DNA of 64,000 nt from Brachyspira alvinipulli ATCC 51933 (GTDB taxonomy: Bacteria > Spirochaetota > Brachyspiria > Brachyspirales > Brachyspiraceae), in assembly GCF_000518245.1 (NCBI RefSeq), contig NZ_KI912405.1, positions 86,110 to 150,109 of the forward strand, written 5' to 3'. Numbering within the stretch: position 1 is the first letter of the stretch; every line of letters starts with the position of its first letter. Below, piece by piece: positions 54,865 to 63,853 of this stretch. The notes beneath the pieces were generated by a model. It saw only the letters and a list, made by a program, of their open reading frames with translations, had not been told where the DNA came from and did no database searches. Made by a program: the position numbers and the translations under genes.

Positions 54865-56613
54865 ATGATCAATAAAAGGCTTATATCTTTGATGGGTAAT
54901 GCAAAAAAATATATAGCTTGGCATGTTGTAATACAGCTTGTTAATCTATATCTTAATATAGCAGCAGTATTTTTTATGGCGGCTATCATACAAAAAGCCT
55001 TTCAGGGTAATGTATTAAAAGAGGATATAATCAAACTATGTATTGAGATATTGGTAATAATAGTTTTAAGATTTAGATTCAATATTTTAATGGCCAAAAT
55101 GTCTTATCATGCATCTGGAAGAGTTAAGCAGACTTTAAGAGAGAAAATATATTCAAAACTTCTTACACTTGGAAGCAGATACAAAGAAAAATTTTCTACA
55201 AGTGAAATTGTACAGATATCTATGGAGGGTGTTGATCAGCTGGAAATATATTTTGGAAGATATTTACCCCAGTTTTTTTACAGTATGATAGCTCCTATAG
55301 TACTTTTTTGTGTGCTTTCTACTATAAGTGTTAAGTCAGCTGTTATACTTTTAATATGTGTTCCTCTTATACCTATATCTATTGTTGCTATAGTAAAAAT
55401 TGCTAAAAGAATACTAAAGAAGTATTGGGGAAGCTACAGCGACTTAGGAGAAATATTTTTAGAAGATGTACAAGGGCTTACAACTTTAAAAATATATAAA
55501 GCTGATGAAAAGAAAAATAATGAAATGAATGTAGAAGCTGAAAAGTTTAGAATTGCTACTATGAATCTTTTATTTATGCAGCTTAATTCTACAACTATAA
55601 TGGATATAATTGCTTACGGCGGTGCTGCTTTAGGAGTAATCATTTCTGTACTTGAGTATATGAAAGGAAATATAAATTTGGCAGGTACATTCACTATAAT
55701 AATGCTTTCTGCTGAGTTTTTTATTCCTTTAAGACTTTTAGGCTCTTTCTTCCATATAGCTATGAATGGAATATCAGCAAGTGAAAAAATGTTTGAAATA
55801 CTTGATATGGAAGAAGATGAAAAAAGAGTTAATAATATAAATAAAAACAATGAAGAGATTACTTTTAAAGATGTAAGTTTTGCATACAATGAAGAGAAGA
55901 CTATATTAAAAAATATTAATATGACTATAAAAGAAAAATCATTTGTTTCTATAGTTGGAGTATCAGGCTCAGGAAAAAGCACTATTGCTGGATTAATATC
56001 TTTAAAAAATGAAAATTACAAAGGTTCAATAAAAATCGGAGATATAGAGCTTGATACAATAAATAAAGATGATTTATACAAAAAAATCGTTGTTGTTGAT
56101 CATAACAGTTATTTGTTTGAAGGTACAGTATACGATAATTTAAAGATGGCTGGAGTTCATATTACAGAAAATCAAATGAATGAAGCATTAAAGAAAGTTG
56201 AGCTTTATGACTTTTTACAGTCTGAAGACGGACTTAATACAAAAATAATGGAGAAAGCTGCTAATTTATCAGGCGGTCAAAAACAAAGATTAGCATTAGC
56301 ACGTGCTATACTCTTTAACGGTGATATATATATATTTGATGAAGCTACTTCAAATGTTGATGTTGAAAGTGAAGAGAGTATTATGGATGTTATAAGAGAT
56401 ATTGCTAAAGAAAAAACTGTTATATTAATATCTCATAGACTTTATAACTGCATATTATCAGATCATATATATTTCTTGAAAGACGGCATCATAATGGAAG
56501 AAGGAACACATAATCAATTAATGAATATCAATGGAGAGTATGCTAAAATTTTTAATGAGCAAATTAATTTAGAAAGTATAACAAAGGGAGAGAGTTTGAG
56601 CATAGCTATATAA
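54865..56613 (+). CDS. ABC exporter half-transporter, CydD-like
   Basis: 582 residues: six membrane helices (about 15-310), then an ATPase. The transmembrane part has RYLPQFFYSMIAPIVLFCVL and TLKIYKADEKK, patterns shared with CydD. Walker A is GVSGSGKST (near 365), signature LSGGQKQR (near 468), Walker B DIYIFDEATSNVD. It probably pairs with the next gene as a heterodimer. CydDC of E. coli, long viewed as a thiol exporter and more recently linked to haem, supports cytochrome bd assembly; no cydAB is in this window. Here TetR control and the barrel protein suggest efflux of a toxic or signalling compound. AAAGGAAAG precedes the start. Confidence 0.88.
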   Translation: MINKRLISLMGNAKKYIAWHVVIQLVNLYLNIAAVFFMAAIIQKAFQGNVLKEDIIKLCIEILVIIVLRFRFNILMAKMSYHASGRVKQTLREKIYSKLLTLGSRYKEKFSTSEIVQISMEGVDQLEIYFGRYLPQFFYSMIAPIVLFCVLSTISVKSAVILLICVPLIPISIVAIVKIAKRILKKYWGSYSDLGEIFLEDVQGLTTLKIYKADEKKNNEMNVEAEKFRIATMNLLFMQLNSTTIMDIIAYGGAALGVIISVLEYMKGNINLAGTFTIIMLSAEFFIPLRLLGSFFHIAMNGISASEKMFEILDMEEDEKRVNNINKNNEEITFKDVSFAYNEEKTILKNINMTIKEKSFVSIVGVSGSGKSTIAGLISLKNENYKGSIKIGDIELDTINKDDLYKKIVVVDHNSYLFEGTVYDNLKMAGVHITENQMNEALKKVELYDFLQSEDGLNTKIMEKAANLSGGQKQRLALARAILFNGDIYIFDEATSNVDVESEESIMDVIRDIAKEKTVILISHRLYNCILSDHIYFLKDGIIMEEGTHNQLMNINGEYAKIFNEQINLESITKGESLSIAI

Positions 56614-56644
56614 TTATTAGTATGCTTATATAAAGGAGTTTATA

Positions 56645-58303
56645 ATGCGTAGAAGCGGTATAAGAATTATGGCAGAACTTATAGGTTTAATTGCACCTCT
56701 TATGCATGTTATGATATTAGCAATAACTACAGGAGTATTAGGATTTCTATGTGCTATATCAATAACTATATTGGGAGGATATGCAATATTAACATTTTTA
56801 AATTTAAGTTCTCTATTTACAATAAAAACAATATTTATAACTGTTTTAGTACTTGCTGTTTTAAGAGGTGTATTCCATTATATAGAACAGCTAAGTAATC
56901 ACTTTATAGCTTTTAAATTACTTGCTTTAATCAGAGATAAAGTTTTTAAGGCTTTAAGAAAATTATCCCCTGCCAAACTTGAAGGAAGAGATAAAGGAAA
57001 TTTGATAGCACTTATTACAAGCGATATTGAGCTTCTTGAAGTGTTTTATGCACATACAATTTCTCCAATAGCTATAGGAGTATTAACTTCTCTAATAATG
57101 ACAATTTTTATAGGAAGTTTTAATATTATATTAGGAGCTATTGCCTTTTTAGGTTATTTTACTATAGGTTTTATAATACCTTATTTTTCATCAAAGTTCG
57201 GCAAAAATGACGGAATGGCTTATAGAAATGATTTCGGAAAATTAAATAGTTACTTTCTTGACAGTTTATGGGGAATAAAAGAAATACTTCAATTCGGATA
57301 TGGTGAAAAAAGAAGCAAAACTATAGAAAGCAAAACTGATAATTTAATGCACCTTAATGAAAAATTAAAAAAATATGAAGGCATAATATCAGGACTTACT
57401 ACTTCAGCTGTATCATTATTTACATTAGCTGTACTTGCAGTTAGTGTAATAATATCAAAAGATACAAATACTAGTTTCGTTAATATTATAATACCAACTA
57501 TAGCAATGGCAAGTTCTTTCGGACCTGTTATAGCACTAAGCAATTTATCAAATAATTTGTTTATGACTTTGGCAAGCGGAGAGAGAGTATTAAATTTACT
57601 TGCTGAAAAACCTATTGTTGAAGAAGTTTATAATGGAGAAAAAGATTTAAAATTCAGCGGTGTTGAATGTAATGATGTATATTTTGATTATGAAGGCGAA
57701 GAAATATTAAATGATTATAATTTAAATATAGAACCTAATAAAATAATAGGAATAAGCGGTAAAAGCGGAAGCGGAAAATCTACACTTTTAAAATTATTCA
57801 TGCGTTTTTGGGACATAAAAAAAGGAAGTCTTAAAATATCAAATACCAATATAAAAGATATCAATACAAATACTCTTAGAGATATGGAAAGCTATGTAAC
57901 ACAGGAAACTTCAATTTTTAAAGACACTATAGAAAATAATATAAAAATAGCAAATGCTGATGCTTCAAGAGAAGAAGTTATAGAAGCATGTAAAAAAGCG
58001 TCTTTACATGATTTTATTATGACTTTGCCTAACGGATATGATACCAATGTCGGAGAACTTGGAGATACTTTATCCGGAGGAGAAAAACAGCGTATAGGAA
58101 TAGCTAGAAGTTTTTTACACAAAGCACCTTTCATACTCCTTGATGAACCGACAAGTAATTTAGATAGTTTGAATGAAGCTGTTATATTAAAATCAATAAA
58201 AGAAAATACTAAAGACAAAACTGTTGTTTTAGTTTCACATAGACTTTCTACTCTTAATATAGCTGATAAAATCTATAAAATAAAAACTGACAGAGTAAGT
58301 TAA
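56645..58303 (+). CDS. ABC exporter half-transporter, CydC-like
   Basis: 552 residues, six membrane helices followed by an ATPase. CydC-like segments include LIRDKVFKALRKLSPAKLEGRDKGNL and DIELLEVFYAHTISPI. Walker A is GKSGSGKST (near 372), signature LSGGEKQR, Walker B FILLDEPTSNLD, H-loop SHRLSTL. Both halves keep the catalytic Glu after Walker B, so two working ATP sites are possible. It starts 31 bases after the CydD-like gene, behind AAAGGAG. This is the last gene of the TetR operon. The hairpin after it has its T-run on the other strand, so the operon's own terminator is not obvious. Confidence 0.88.
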   Translation: MRRSGIRIMAELIGLIAPLMHVMILAITTGVLGFLCAISITILGGYAILTFLNLSSLFTIKTIFITVLVLAVLRGVFHYIEQLSNHFIAFKLLALIRDKVFKALRKLSPAKLEGRDKGNLIALITSDIELLEVFYAHTISPIAIGVLTSLIMTIFIGSFNIILGAIAFLGYFTIGFIIPYFSSKFGKNDGMAYRNDFGKLNSYFLDSLWGIKEILQFGYGEKRSKTIESKTDNLMHLNEKLKKYEGIISGLTTSAVSLFTLAVLAVSVIISKDTNTSFVNIIIPTIAMASSFGPVIALSNLSNNLFMTLASGERVLNLLAEKPIVEEVYNGEKDLKFSGVECNDVYFDYEGEEILNDYNLNIEPNKIIGISGKSGSGKSTLLKLFMRFWDIKKGSLKISNTNIKDINTNTLRDMESYVTQETSIFKDTIENNIKIANADASREEVIEACKKASLHDFIMTLPNGYDTNVGELGDTLSGGEKQRIGIARSFLHKAPFILLDEPTSNLDSLNEAVILKSIKENTKDKTVVLVSHRLSTLNIADKIYKIKTDRVS

Positions 58304-58319
58304 TATAATAGAAAAAGTA

Positions 58320-58352
58320 AAAAATAAGCATGCATATAAAATATGCATGCTT
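58320..58352 (-). terminator. Intrinsic terminator of the pot operon
   Basis: AAGCATGCATAT (58326-58337) pairs with ATATGCATGCTT (58341-58352); the T-run appears on the minus strand, after potD. Confidence 0.8.
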
Positions 58353-58366
58353 ATAACTAAAGTTAA

Positions 58367-59569
58367 TTAATTTTCTCTTTTCTTCATTTTGCGTAATACT
58401 ATTATAACAACACAAAGTAAAACTATAACACCTAAAGCAACAGGTATTACCCATCCTTTATAAGTAGAATCATTAGAAAGTATTTCATTCCATAAATCTT
58501 CCATTAATATATTAGTTTCATCAGGTAAAGTTATATAAACTTCGCAATTATCTAATGTTGCTTGGTCTGGATATATTATTTTATTATTTCTAGTCTCTTC
58601 ACTCATAATAGCAATAGCTCCGTCATTTGGAGAAGCATAATTAATGTATTCTATATTAGCTAAAGCAATTTCAGGCTCGCAAAGAAAATTAATATACATC
58701 TCAGCTAATTCAGGGGAACCAGAACTTGAAGATATACATATAGAATCTACAAATAAGTTAGCACCTTTTTTAGGTATAACAAAATTCAAATCAGGGTTGC
58801 TGTCTATCATAGATAGAGAATCTCCTGCATAATAAACACCGATAGCAGCCTCTCCTGCTTCCATTTTATCATATATTTCATCCATTACATAAGACTGTAC
58901 TAAAGGTTTTTGTTCTTTTAAAAGTCTTGCACATTCTCTTAATTCCGTTTCATTAGTAGTATTAAGTGAATATCCTAAATATGCCTGAGCTATACCGAAA
59001 GCATCTCTAGGGTTATAATACATAAGTATTTGGCCTTGATATTTTTTATCAAAAAGTATTTTCCAATCTATTTCATCTTCTCTTTCTGAAACTAATTGTC
59101 TATTATAAATTATACCTGTTACTCCCCAAGTATAAGCTACAGAGTATTCTCCTGTAGGATCGAAAGGAAGCTTCATAAATCTTGCCGCTATATTTGTATA
59201 AGCTGGTATATTATTATAATTTAACTTTCTAACTAAATTTTCTTTTATAAGTCTTTCTATCATATAATCAGAAGGTATAATAATATCATACTGAATACCG
59301 CCTACCTTTAATTTTACATATAACTCTTCATTTGAAGCAAAAGTAGAATAATTAACTTTGATGCCTGTAAGTTCTTCAAAAGTTTTGTTTACATCAAGAG
59401 AACCTTCTGAACCATCAGATATATACTCTCCCCAGTTGTAAACATTAACAGATAAATTTTGCCCTTTAAATTTGTGATAATAGTTAGTGTCAAATTTGCT
59501 GAGATCAACTGTCTGAGCAGTTAAAGATACAGCAATTAACATTAAAACGGCAAAAACTTTTTTTTTCAT
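58367..59569 (-). CDS. potD: Spermidine/putrescine-binding protein with a C-terminal membrane anchor
   Basis: 400 residues. A signal peptide (MKKKVFAVLMLIAVSLTAQ) precedes a PotD/PotF-type binding domain: LSVNVYNWGEYISDG, DIIIPSDYMIERL, YSVAYTWGVTGIIYNR and YAGDSLSMI. Acidic and aromatic residues in these positions bind polyamines in PotD. Unusually, the protein ends in a membrane helix (about 374-393; VIPVALGVIVLLCVVIIVL) and a basic tail, RKMKKREN. No lipobox is present, so this helix probably tethers the protein to the inner membrane. It is the last gene of the operon, 42 bases after potC. Confidence 0.92.
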   Translation of the reverse strand: MKKKVFAVLMLIAVSLTAQTVDLSKFDTNYYHKFKGQNLSVNVYNWGEYISDGSEGSLDVNKTFEELTGIKVNYSTFASNEELYVKLKVGGIQYDIIIPSDYMIERLIKENLVRKLNYNNIPAYTNIAARFMKLPFDPTGEYSVAYTWGVTGIIYNRQLVSEREDEIDWKILFDKKYQGQILMYYNPRDAFGIAQAYLGYSLNTTNETELRECARLLKEQKPLVQSYVMDEIYDKMEAGEAAIGVYYAGDSLSMIDSNPDLNFVIPKKGANLFVDSICISSSSGSPELAEMYINFLCEPEIALANIEYINYASPNDGAIAIMSEETRNNKIIYPDQATLDNCEVYITLPDETNILMEDLWNEILSNDSTYKGWVIPVALGVIVLLCVVIIVLRKMKKREN

Positions 59570-59611
59570 TTTTATCTTCTCCTTTTAATATCAAATTTAT
59601 TAATTAAATTA

Positions 59612-60418
59612 TTATTTATGTATCTTTCTTTTAAGCTGAAGCAAATATTTTTCTTTTTTTATCTCTTTTAAATTCATAATGACAAGACTTACAAGTACAA
59701 CTATAAATATAACAGTAGATATAGCATTAATCTCAGGGCTTACTCTCTTTCTAGTCATAGAATATATTGTAATAGGCAAAGTTTGTGAAGTAATACCTGT
59801 AGTAAAATAACTTACAACAAAATCATCTAATGAATAAGTTAATGCCATTAAAAAACCAGCAAGTATTCCAGGAAGTATATCAGGTATAACAACCTTCCAA
59901 AAAGCCATAGAGGGAGTACATCCTAAATCTAATGCTGCCTCATATAAACTATTATCCTGCTGTCTTAATTTCGGCAAAACATTAAGAATAACATAAGGAA
60001 CATTGAAAGTTATATGTGCTAAAATCAAAGTTGTAAATCCGAATTTTAATTTCATTATAACGAATAAAAGCATTAATGATATACCTGTTACAATTTCCGG
60101 ATTTATTATAGATATATAAGTTACTCCCATAATAGCACTTTTCATTTTTTTATTGAAACTATTAATACCAATAGCTGCCATAGTACCAAGCACTGTAGCA
60201 AATATGGAAGAAACAGCAGCTACTATTATGGTATTTAAAAATGAATGAAGTATTAAATCATTAGAAAATAATTCTTTATACCAATGTAAAGTAAAACCTG
60301 TAAATACTCCCCTTCCTCTAGCTCTATTAAAAGAAAAGAATATAAGTATAGCTATAGGAGCATACAAAAATAAAAATATAAAAGCAATATAACTTCTTGA
60401 TAGTATTTTCTTTATCAT
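59612..60418 (-). CDS. potC: Spermidine/putrescine ABC transporter permease PotC
   Basis: 268 residues with six membrane helices and the permease EAA-type loop YEAALDLGCTPSMAFWKVVIPDILPG around 160-185, which contacts PotA. Features of PotC include PIAILIFFSFN near the start, GFTLHWYKELFSN and LDDFVVSYFTTG. With PotB it forms the channel in the inner membrane for polyamine uptake. It follows potB after 12 bases. The C-terminus is a Lys-rich cytoplasmic tail. Confidence 0.94.
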   Translation of the reverse strand: MIKKILSRSYIAFIFLFLYAPIAILIFFSFNRARGRGVFTGFTLHWYKELFSNDLILHSFLNTIIVAAVSSIFATVLGTMAAIGINSFNKKMKSAIMGVTYISIINPEIVTGISLMLLFVIMKLKFGFTTLILAHITFNVPYVILNVLPKLRQQDNSLYEAALDLGCTPSMAFWKVVIPDILPGILAGFLMALTYSLDDFVVSYFTTGITSQTLPITIYSMTRKRVSPEINAISTVIFIVVLVSLVIMNLKEIKKEKYLLQLKRKIHK

Positions 60419-60430
60419 AACGGCATATCC

Positions 60431-61249
60431 TTATAAAAACATACCCTTAACATCTTCATCTTCTTCATCTATTTGCTGCATAAGCATAATAGCACATAAA
60501 GATATTACAATAAGAACCAAACTTATAGCCGAACCCAAATTAGGATTATAAGACATACCTAAAAACTGCATCTCTATCAAATCGCCTATAAGTATATTAG
60601 ATCCGCCTCCAAGCATACGTGAAATTACAAAAGTACTGACCGCCGCCACAAATACCATAGTAACACCAGCAGCCATACCAGGCAAACTTAATGGAAATAT
60701 TACTTTACTAAATACATTAAATGAATTTGCTCCTAAATCTTGAGAAGCCTCTATTAAACTTTGATGTATTTTTGTCATAACTGAATAAAGCGGAAGTATC
60801 ATAAAAGGCAAATAGTTATATACCATACCAATTAAAACAGCCGCTTGAGTATTTATTAATTTAACCGGAGAAAGCCCCATAAAAAGTAATGCTTTATTTA
60901 TTAAGCCATTATTTTCTAATATACTCATCCAAGCATAAGTTCTAAGAAGGAAATTCATCCACATAGGAAGCATAACCAACATTATAAGTGCATGCTGAAT
61001 AGTTTTTTCCTGTCTTGATATATAATATGATAAAGGATAAGCCAATATTAAACATATTATAGTGGAAATAGTAGCAAGTATAACAGAACGCATTATAACA
61101 GGAGTAAATGCTGTAACACTTGAAAAATTATCTAAAGTAAAATCACCTCTTTGATTGGTAAAAGCAAAATATATTACCAAAAAAAGCGGAACCAATACAA
61201 AAACTAATGTCCAAATTAAATAAGGTACTGCTGGAATTTTTGATTTCAT
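60431..61249 (-). CDS. potB: Spermidine/putrescine ABC transporter permease PotB
   Basis: 272 residues from ATG 61247-61249, preceded by AGAGGTGATA. A longer in-frame start at 61357 would give an Arg/Cys-rich leader that is only the antiphase of the end of potA. Six membrane helices are present. PotB blocks are [32 protein letters not shown] and the EAA loop [25 protein letters not shown]. The start overlaps the potA stop by 4 bases (ATGA), so translation is coupled. Confidence 0.94.
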   Translation of the reverse strand: MKSKIPAVPYLIWTLVFVLVPLFLVIYFAFTNQRGDFTLDNFSSVTAFTPVIMRSVILATISTIICLILAYPLSYYISRQEKTIQHALIMLVMLPMWMNFLLRTYAWMSILENNGLINKALLFMGLSPVKLINTQAAVLIGMVYNYLPFMILPLYSVMTKIHQSLIEASQDLGANSFNVFSKVIFPLSLPGMAAGVTMVFVAAVSTFVISRMLGGGSNILIGDLIEMQFLGMSYNPNLGSAISLVLIVISLCAIMLMQQIDEEDEDVKGMFL

Positions 61250-62304
61250 ATTATCACCTCTTCTACAGTTTTTTTCATAATATGAATATTTTCTTTGGAA
61301 ACATCTATTCCTATTTCTGTGCCTGCTTCCCATTTTTCTGTTGAATGTATTATCCATTTATAGCCATGGGCATCAAGTATCATTTCAAAATGAACGCCTT
61401 TAAATATAGCTGATTCTACCAAACCAGATATATTAGCATTTTCGGGAGGCACAACTATTATATCTTCCGGACGTATAACTACATCAACTTTTTCTAATTT
61501 TTCAAATCCCTTATCAACACAATCAAATACATATCCTGCAAACTCTACAACATAATCATCATGCATAATACCATCTATGATGTTGCTCTCTCCTATGAAG
61601 TCTGCTATAAATGCATTCTTTGGTTCATTGTATATATCTTCAGGAGTACCTATTTGAAGTATCTCTCCGTCTTTCATAACTGCAACAGTATCACTCATTG
61701 TTAATGCTTCCTCTTGGTCATGAGTAACATACACAAAAGTAATTTCTAATGACTGCTGAATTTTCTTTAATTCTATTTGCATTTCTTTTCTGAGTTTTAA
61801 ATCCAATGCTCCCAAAGGCTCATCAAGAAGCAAAACTCTAGGTTTATTAATTAATGCCCTTGCAATTGCAACTCTTTGCTGCTGACCGCCTGAAAGTCTT
61901 GCAATATTTCTGTTTCCGTAATTTTCTAAGTTAACCATTTTTAGCATTTGATTAACTCTTTCTTTAATTTCTGATTTAGGAACTTTTTTTAAATTAAGAC
62001 CGAATGCAATATTTTCAAAAACATTAAGATGAGGAAATAATGCATATCTTTGGAAAACAGTATTTACTTCTCTTTTATAAGCTGGAGTATCATTTATAAC
62101 TTTTCCGTCAAAAAGCACTTCGCCTGAATTTGGCTTTATGAAACCAGCTATTGTTCTAAGTATAGTTGTTTTTCCGCAGCCTGATGGCCCTAAAAGGGTT
62201 AAAAATTCTTTATCTTTGATATCAAGATTGAGATTTTCTAGTATAGTATTTTCTTCATACGAAACATTGATGTTTTTTAAAGACACGATAATATTATCGT
62301 CCAT
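61246..62304 (-). CDS. potA: Spermidine/putrescine ABC transporter ATP-binding protein PotA
   Basis: 352 residues. Walker [10 protein letters not shown] (39-47), Q-loop [11 protein letters not shown], signature LSGGQQQR, Walker [14 protein letters not shown] and H-loop THDQEEAL are all present, and a C-terminal TOBE-type regulatory domain (about 240-352) includes VVIRPEDI. It powers polyamine import. The ribosome binding site is GGGGG (62315-62311), 6 bases before ATG 62302-62304. Three of these G residues can be locked into a long-range stem in the leader, so expression of the whole operon may be set at this point. Confidence 0.96.
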   Translation of the reverse strand: MDDNIIVSLKNINVSYEENTILENLNLDIKDKEFLTLLGPSGCGKTTILRTIAGFIKPNSGEVLFDGKVINDTPAYKREVNTVFQRYALFPHLNVFENIAFGLNLKKVPKSEIKERVNQMLKMVNLENYGNRNIARLSGGQQQRVAIARALINKPRVLLLDEPLGALDLKLRKEMQIELKKIQQSLEITFVYVTHDQEEALTMSDTVAVMKDGEILQIGTPEDIYNEPKNAFIADFIGESNIIDGIMHDDYVVEFAGYVFDCVDKGFEKLEKVDVVIRPEDIIVVPPENANISGLVESAIFKGVHFEMILDAHGYKWIIHSTEKWEAGTEIGIDVSKENIHIMKKTVEEVII

Positions 62305-62526
62305 AAACGACCCCCTATGCGTATATTTACAATAGCCTCCGTAAAATTACGTATATACATATTAACGTATAAAACGCAGTTTACTCGTCGCTTACCCGCA
62401 TAGGGTTTTTTTCGTTCTAGCTATTTATAGATTAATAAATAAACTATAATAAGCCTTTCTTAGTCAACAGATACACCTGCAAAGAATATCCATTACTCGA
62501 GCTATTGCATAATTATTTTTTTAATT
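62305..62526 (-). promoter_or_regulatory. Structured 220-nt leader of potABCD able to sequester the potA ribosome binding site
   Basis: In the mRNA, CCCUAUGCG (62405-62397) is complementary to CGCAUAGGG (62321-62313), whose GGG belongs to the potA ribosome binding site. AACGA (62416-62412) also pairs with UCGUU (62310-62306) just before AUG. The 5' arm can instead form a local hairpin, ACCC-UAUGC-GGGU (62406-62394), which would free the site. Between the arms are further small hairpins (CGUAA/UUACG, 62352-62341) and an extra GGAGG (62341-62337). A nine-codon frame begins at ATG 62491-62489. The folds fit an on/off translational switch; the ligand is unknown. Confidence 0.6.
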
Positions 62527-62532
62527 GGATTC

Positions 62533-62560
62533 AATATAATACAAATACAAATAATGTCAA
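62533..62560 (-). promoter_or_regulatory. Promoter of potABCD
   Basis: On the minus strand TTGACA (62560-62555), 16-nt spacer, TATATT (62538-62533). Transcription should start near 62526. Confidence 0.75.
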
Positions 62561-62630
62561 TACTATAAATAGATTTTTTATTCATTTTTTTAATGTTTTA
62601 CATAATCATAATTTTTAACTACAAATAAAA

Positions 62631-62657
62631 AATGGAGGATTTTTTTAATCCTCCATT
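62631..62657 (-). terminator. Intrinsic terminator of the frameshifted lipoprotein gene
   Basis: AATGGAGGATT pairs with AATCCTCCATT, followed by a T6 run on the minus strand. Confidence 0.85.
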
Positions 62658-62687
62658 CATTGTTTCGTATATAAAAAAAATTATATA

Positions 62688-63480
62688 CTAGTTTATTTTT
62701 TTAAAACTTCCTAATGACATGCTAGAATAAGTAAAACCAATGGAGGCAATAGTTATTTTATTGTTAGCATCTATTTGAAAATCCCAGTTAATAGATGATC
62801 TTTTCAAAGATATAGTTAAAGTATCCTTAGTATCATTCAAAGACATCTCAGTACCTTTATAAAAATTTTCTTTCACAACAAGCTTTCCAGTAGAAGCATC
62901 ATTTATGAAGAATGAAACAGGTATTTTTATAATTTTTGTATTTGAAATTGTAACAAATGTATCATCAATAGTTACACTTACAGTTGAACCCGATATATTT
63001 TGTCTTTGCCAAGTACCTTTATACTCTGTTGGTATACCTCTATCTGTTCTATCAATATCAATAAATCCTTCTATTATTGTACCATCAGTATTTTTCAAAT
63101 AAATAGTTCCTACATTATCATCAGTTTTAGGAAACATAATAATTCCGTTATAACTATTATTATATAATATATACTCTTTATAAGTTCCTGTATAATCATC
63201 ATCGCCATCTGCATTTTTACTGTAAATACTGCTTTTATCAAAAGAGTAAGTTCCTAATCCGCTAATACCTCCATCTTTAATAGTTATTTGATAAGTATTA
63301 CCGTCCATACTAAAAAAATTTATAACCTTTGCCATCATAAATAGAAGATATTCCATTAGCTTTGTAAGGAGATTCTACAACTGTACCGCCATCATTTGTA
63401 GGATCTGAAATATTATTGCCGCATCCGACAATTAACAAACTAGAAATTAACAAAGTAAATAAAAATAATCTTTTCATCAT
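62688..63480 (-). pseudogene. Lipoprotein gene interrupted by a frameshift in an A7/T7 tract
   Basis: ATG 63478-63480, preceded by AAGGAG, starts a lipoprotein signal ending LIVGC (Cys20). The frame reads to GKGYKFF and stops at TAG just after the T7 run (A7 at 63312-63318 on the plus strand). In the next frame the protein continues directly (SMDGNTYQITIKDGG) to 62688. Removing one T gives an uninterrupted 263-residue lipoprotein. The mature part is beta-rich with repeated units such as GTYSFDKSSIY, GTYKEYILYN and GTWQRQNISG, similar to lipocalin-like surface lipoproteins. It could be a phase-variable gene in the off state, a pseudogene or a sequencing error. The function is unknown. Confidence 0.8.
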
Positions 63481-63540
63481 ACAGTTTTCTCCTTATCAGC
63501 ATTCTTATAATAAGATATAAATTTTTATAAATTAGTCAAC

Positions 63541-63655
63541 CGCAAGCTCTACCTCAACAAGCTCGGTACGCTTCGCGGGCACCTTCCCGCACGATACTAT
63601 TTAATCTTATCAAACGTCCACTATATGCGACCAAAGGAAGGCTGACTACCTATTA
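63541..63655. repeat. G+C-rich intergenic element with a hairpin, probably dispersed
   Basis: A block of about 115 bases with much higher G+C than its flanks. It contains the hairpin GCGGG-CACCTT-CCCGC near 63577-63592 and a direct repeat of AAGCTC (63544 and 63559). No start codon with a ribosome binding site was seen. The flanks 63481-63540 and 63656-63853 are plain A+T-rich sequence in which I see nothing else. By analogy with the element at 2371 it is likely a multi-copy intergenic repeat. Confidence 0.45.
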
Positions 63656-63853
63656 TTGTACAAAAAGTAATAATTTATCTTACAGTAAAAACATATTTTA
63701 ACAATATTAGATTATATTATGAAAAAATTATAATTTATATTTACAAAATATTAAAATTGACAAAATATGGTTGTTTAGGTATATTTTTATAAATTAGTAA
63801 ATATAATATTATTACTTAAGAAAATTAATCAAAATACATGCTATTTTTAATTA

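Noticed and set aside
54664-54924. An 86-codon minus-strand frame opposite tetR and the ABC gene
   Set aside because: It is antisense to two well-supported genes, rich in Ile/Phe/Tyr as expected for a shadow frame in A+T-rich DNA.
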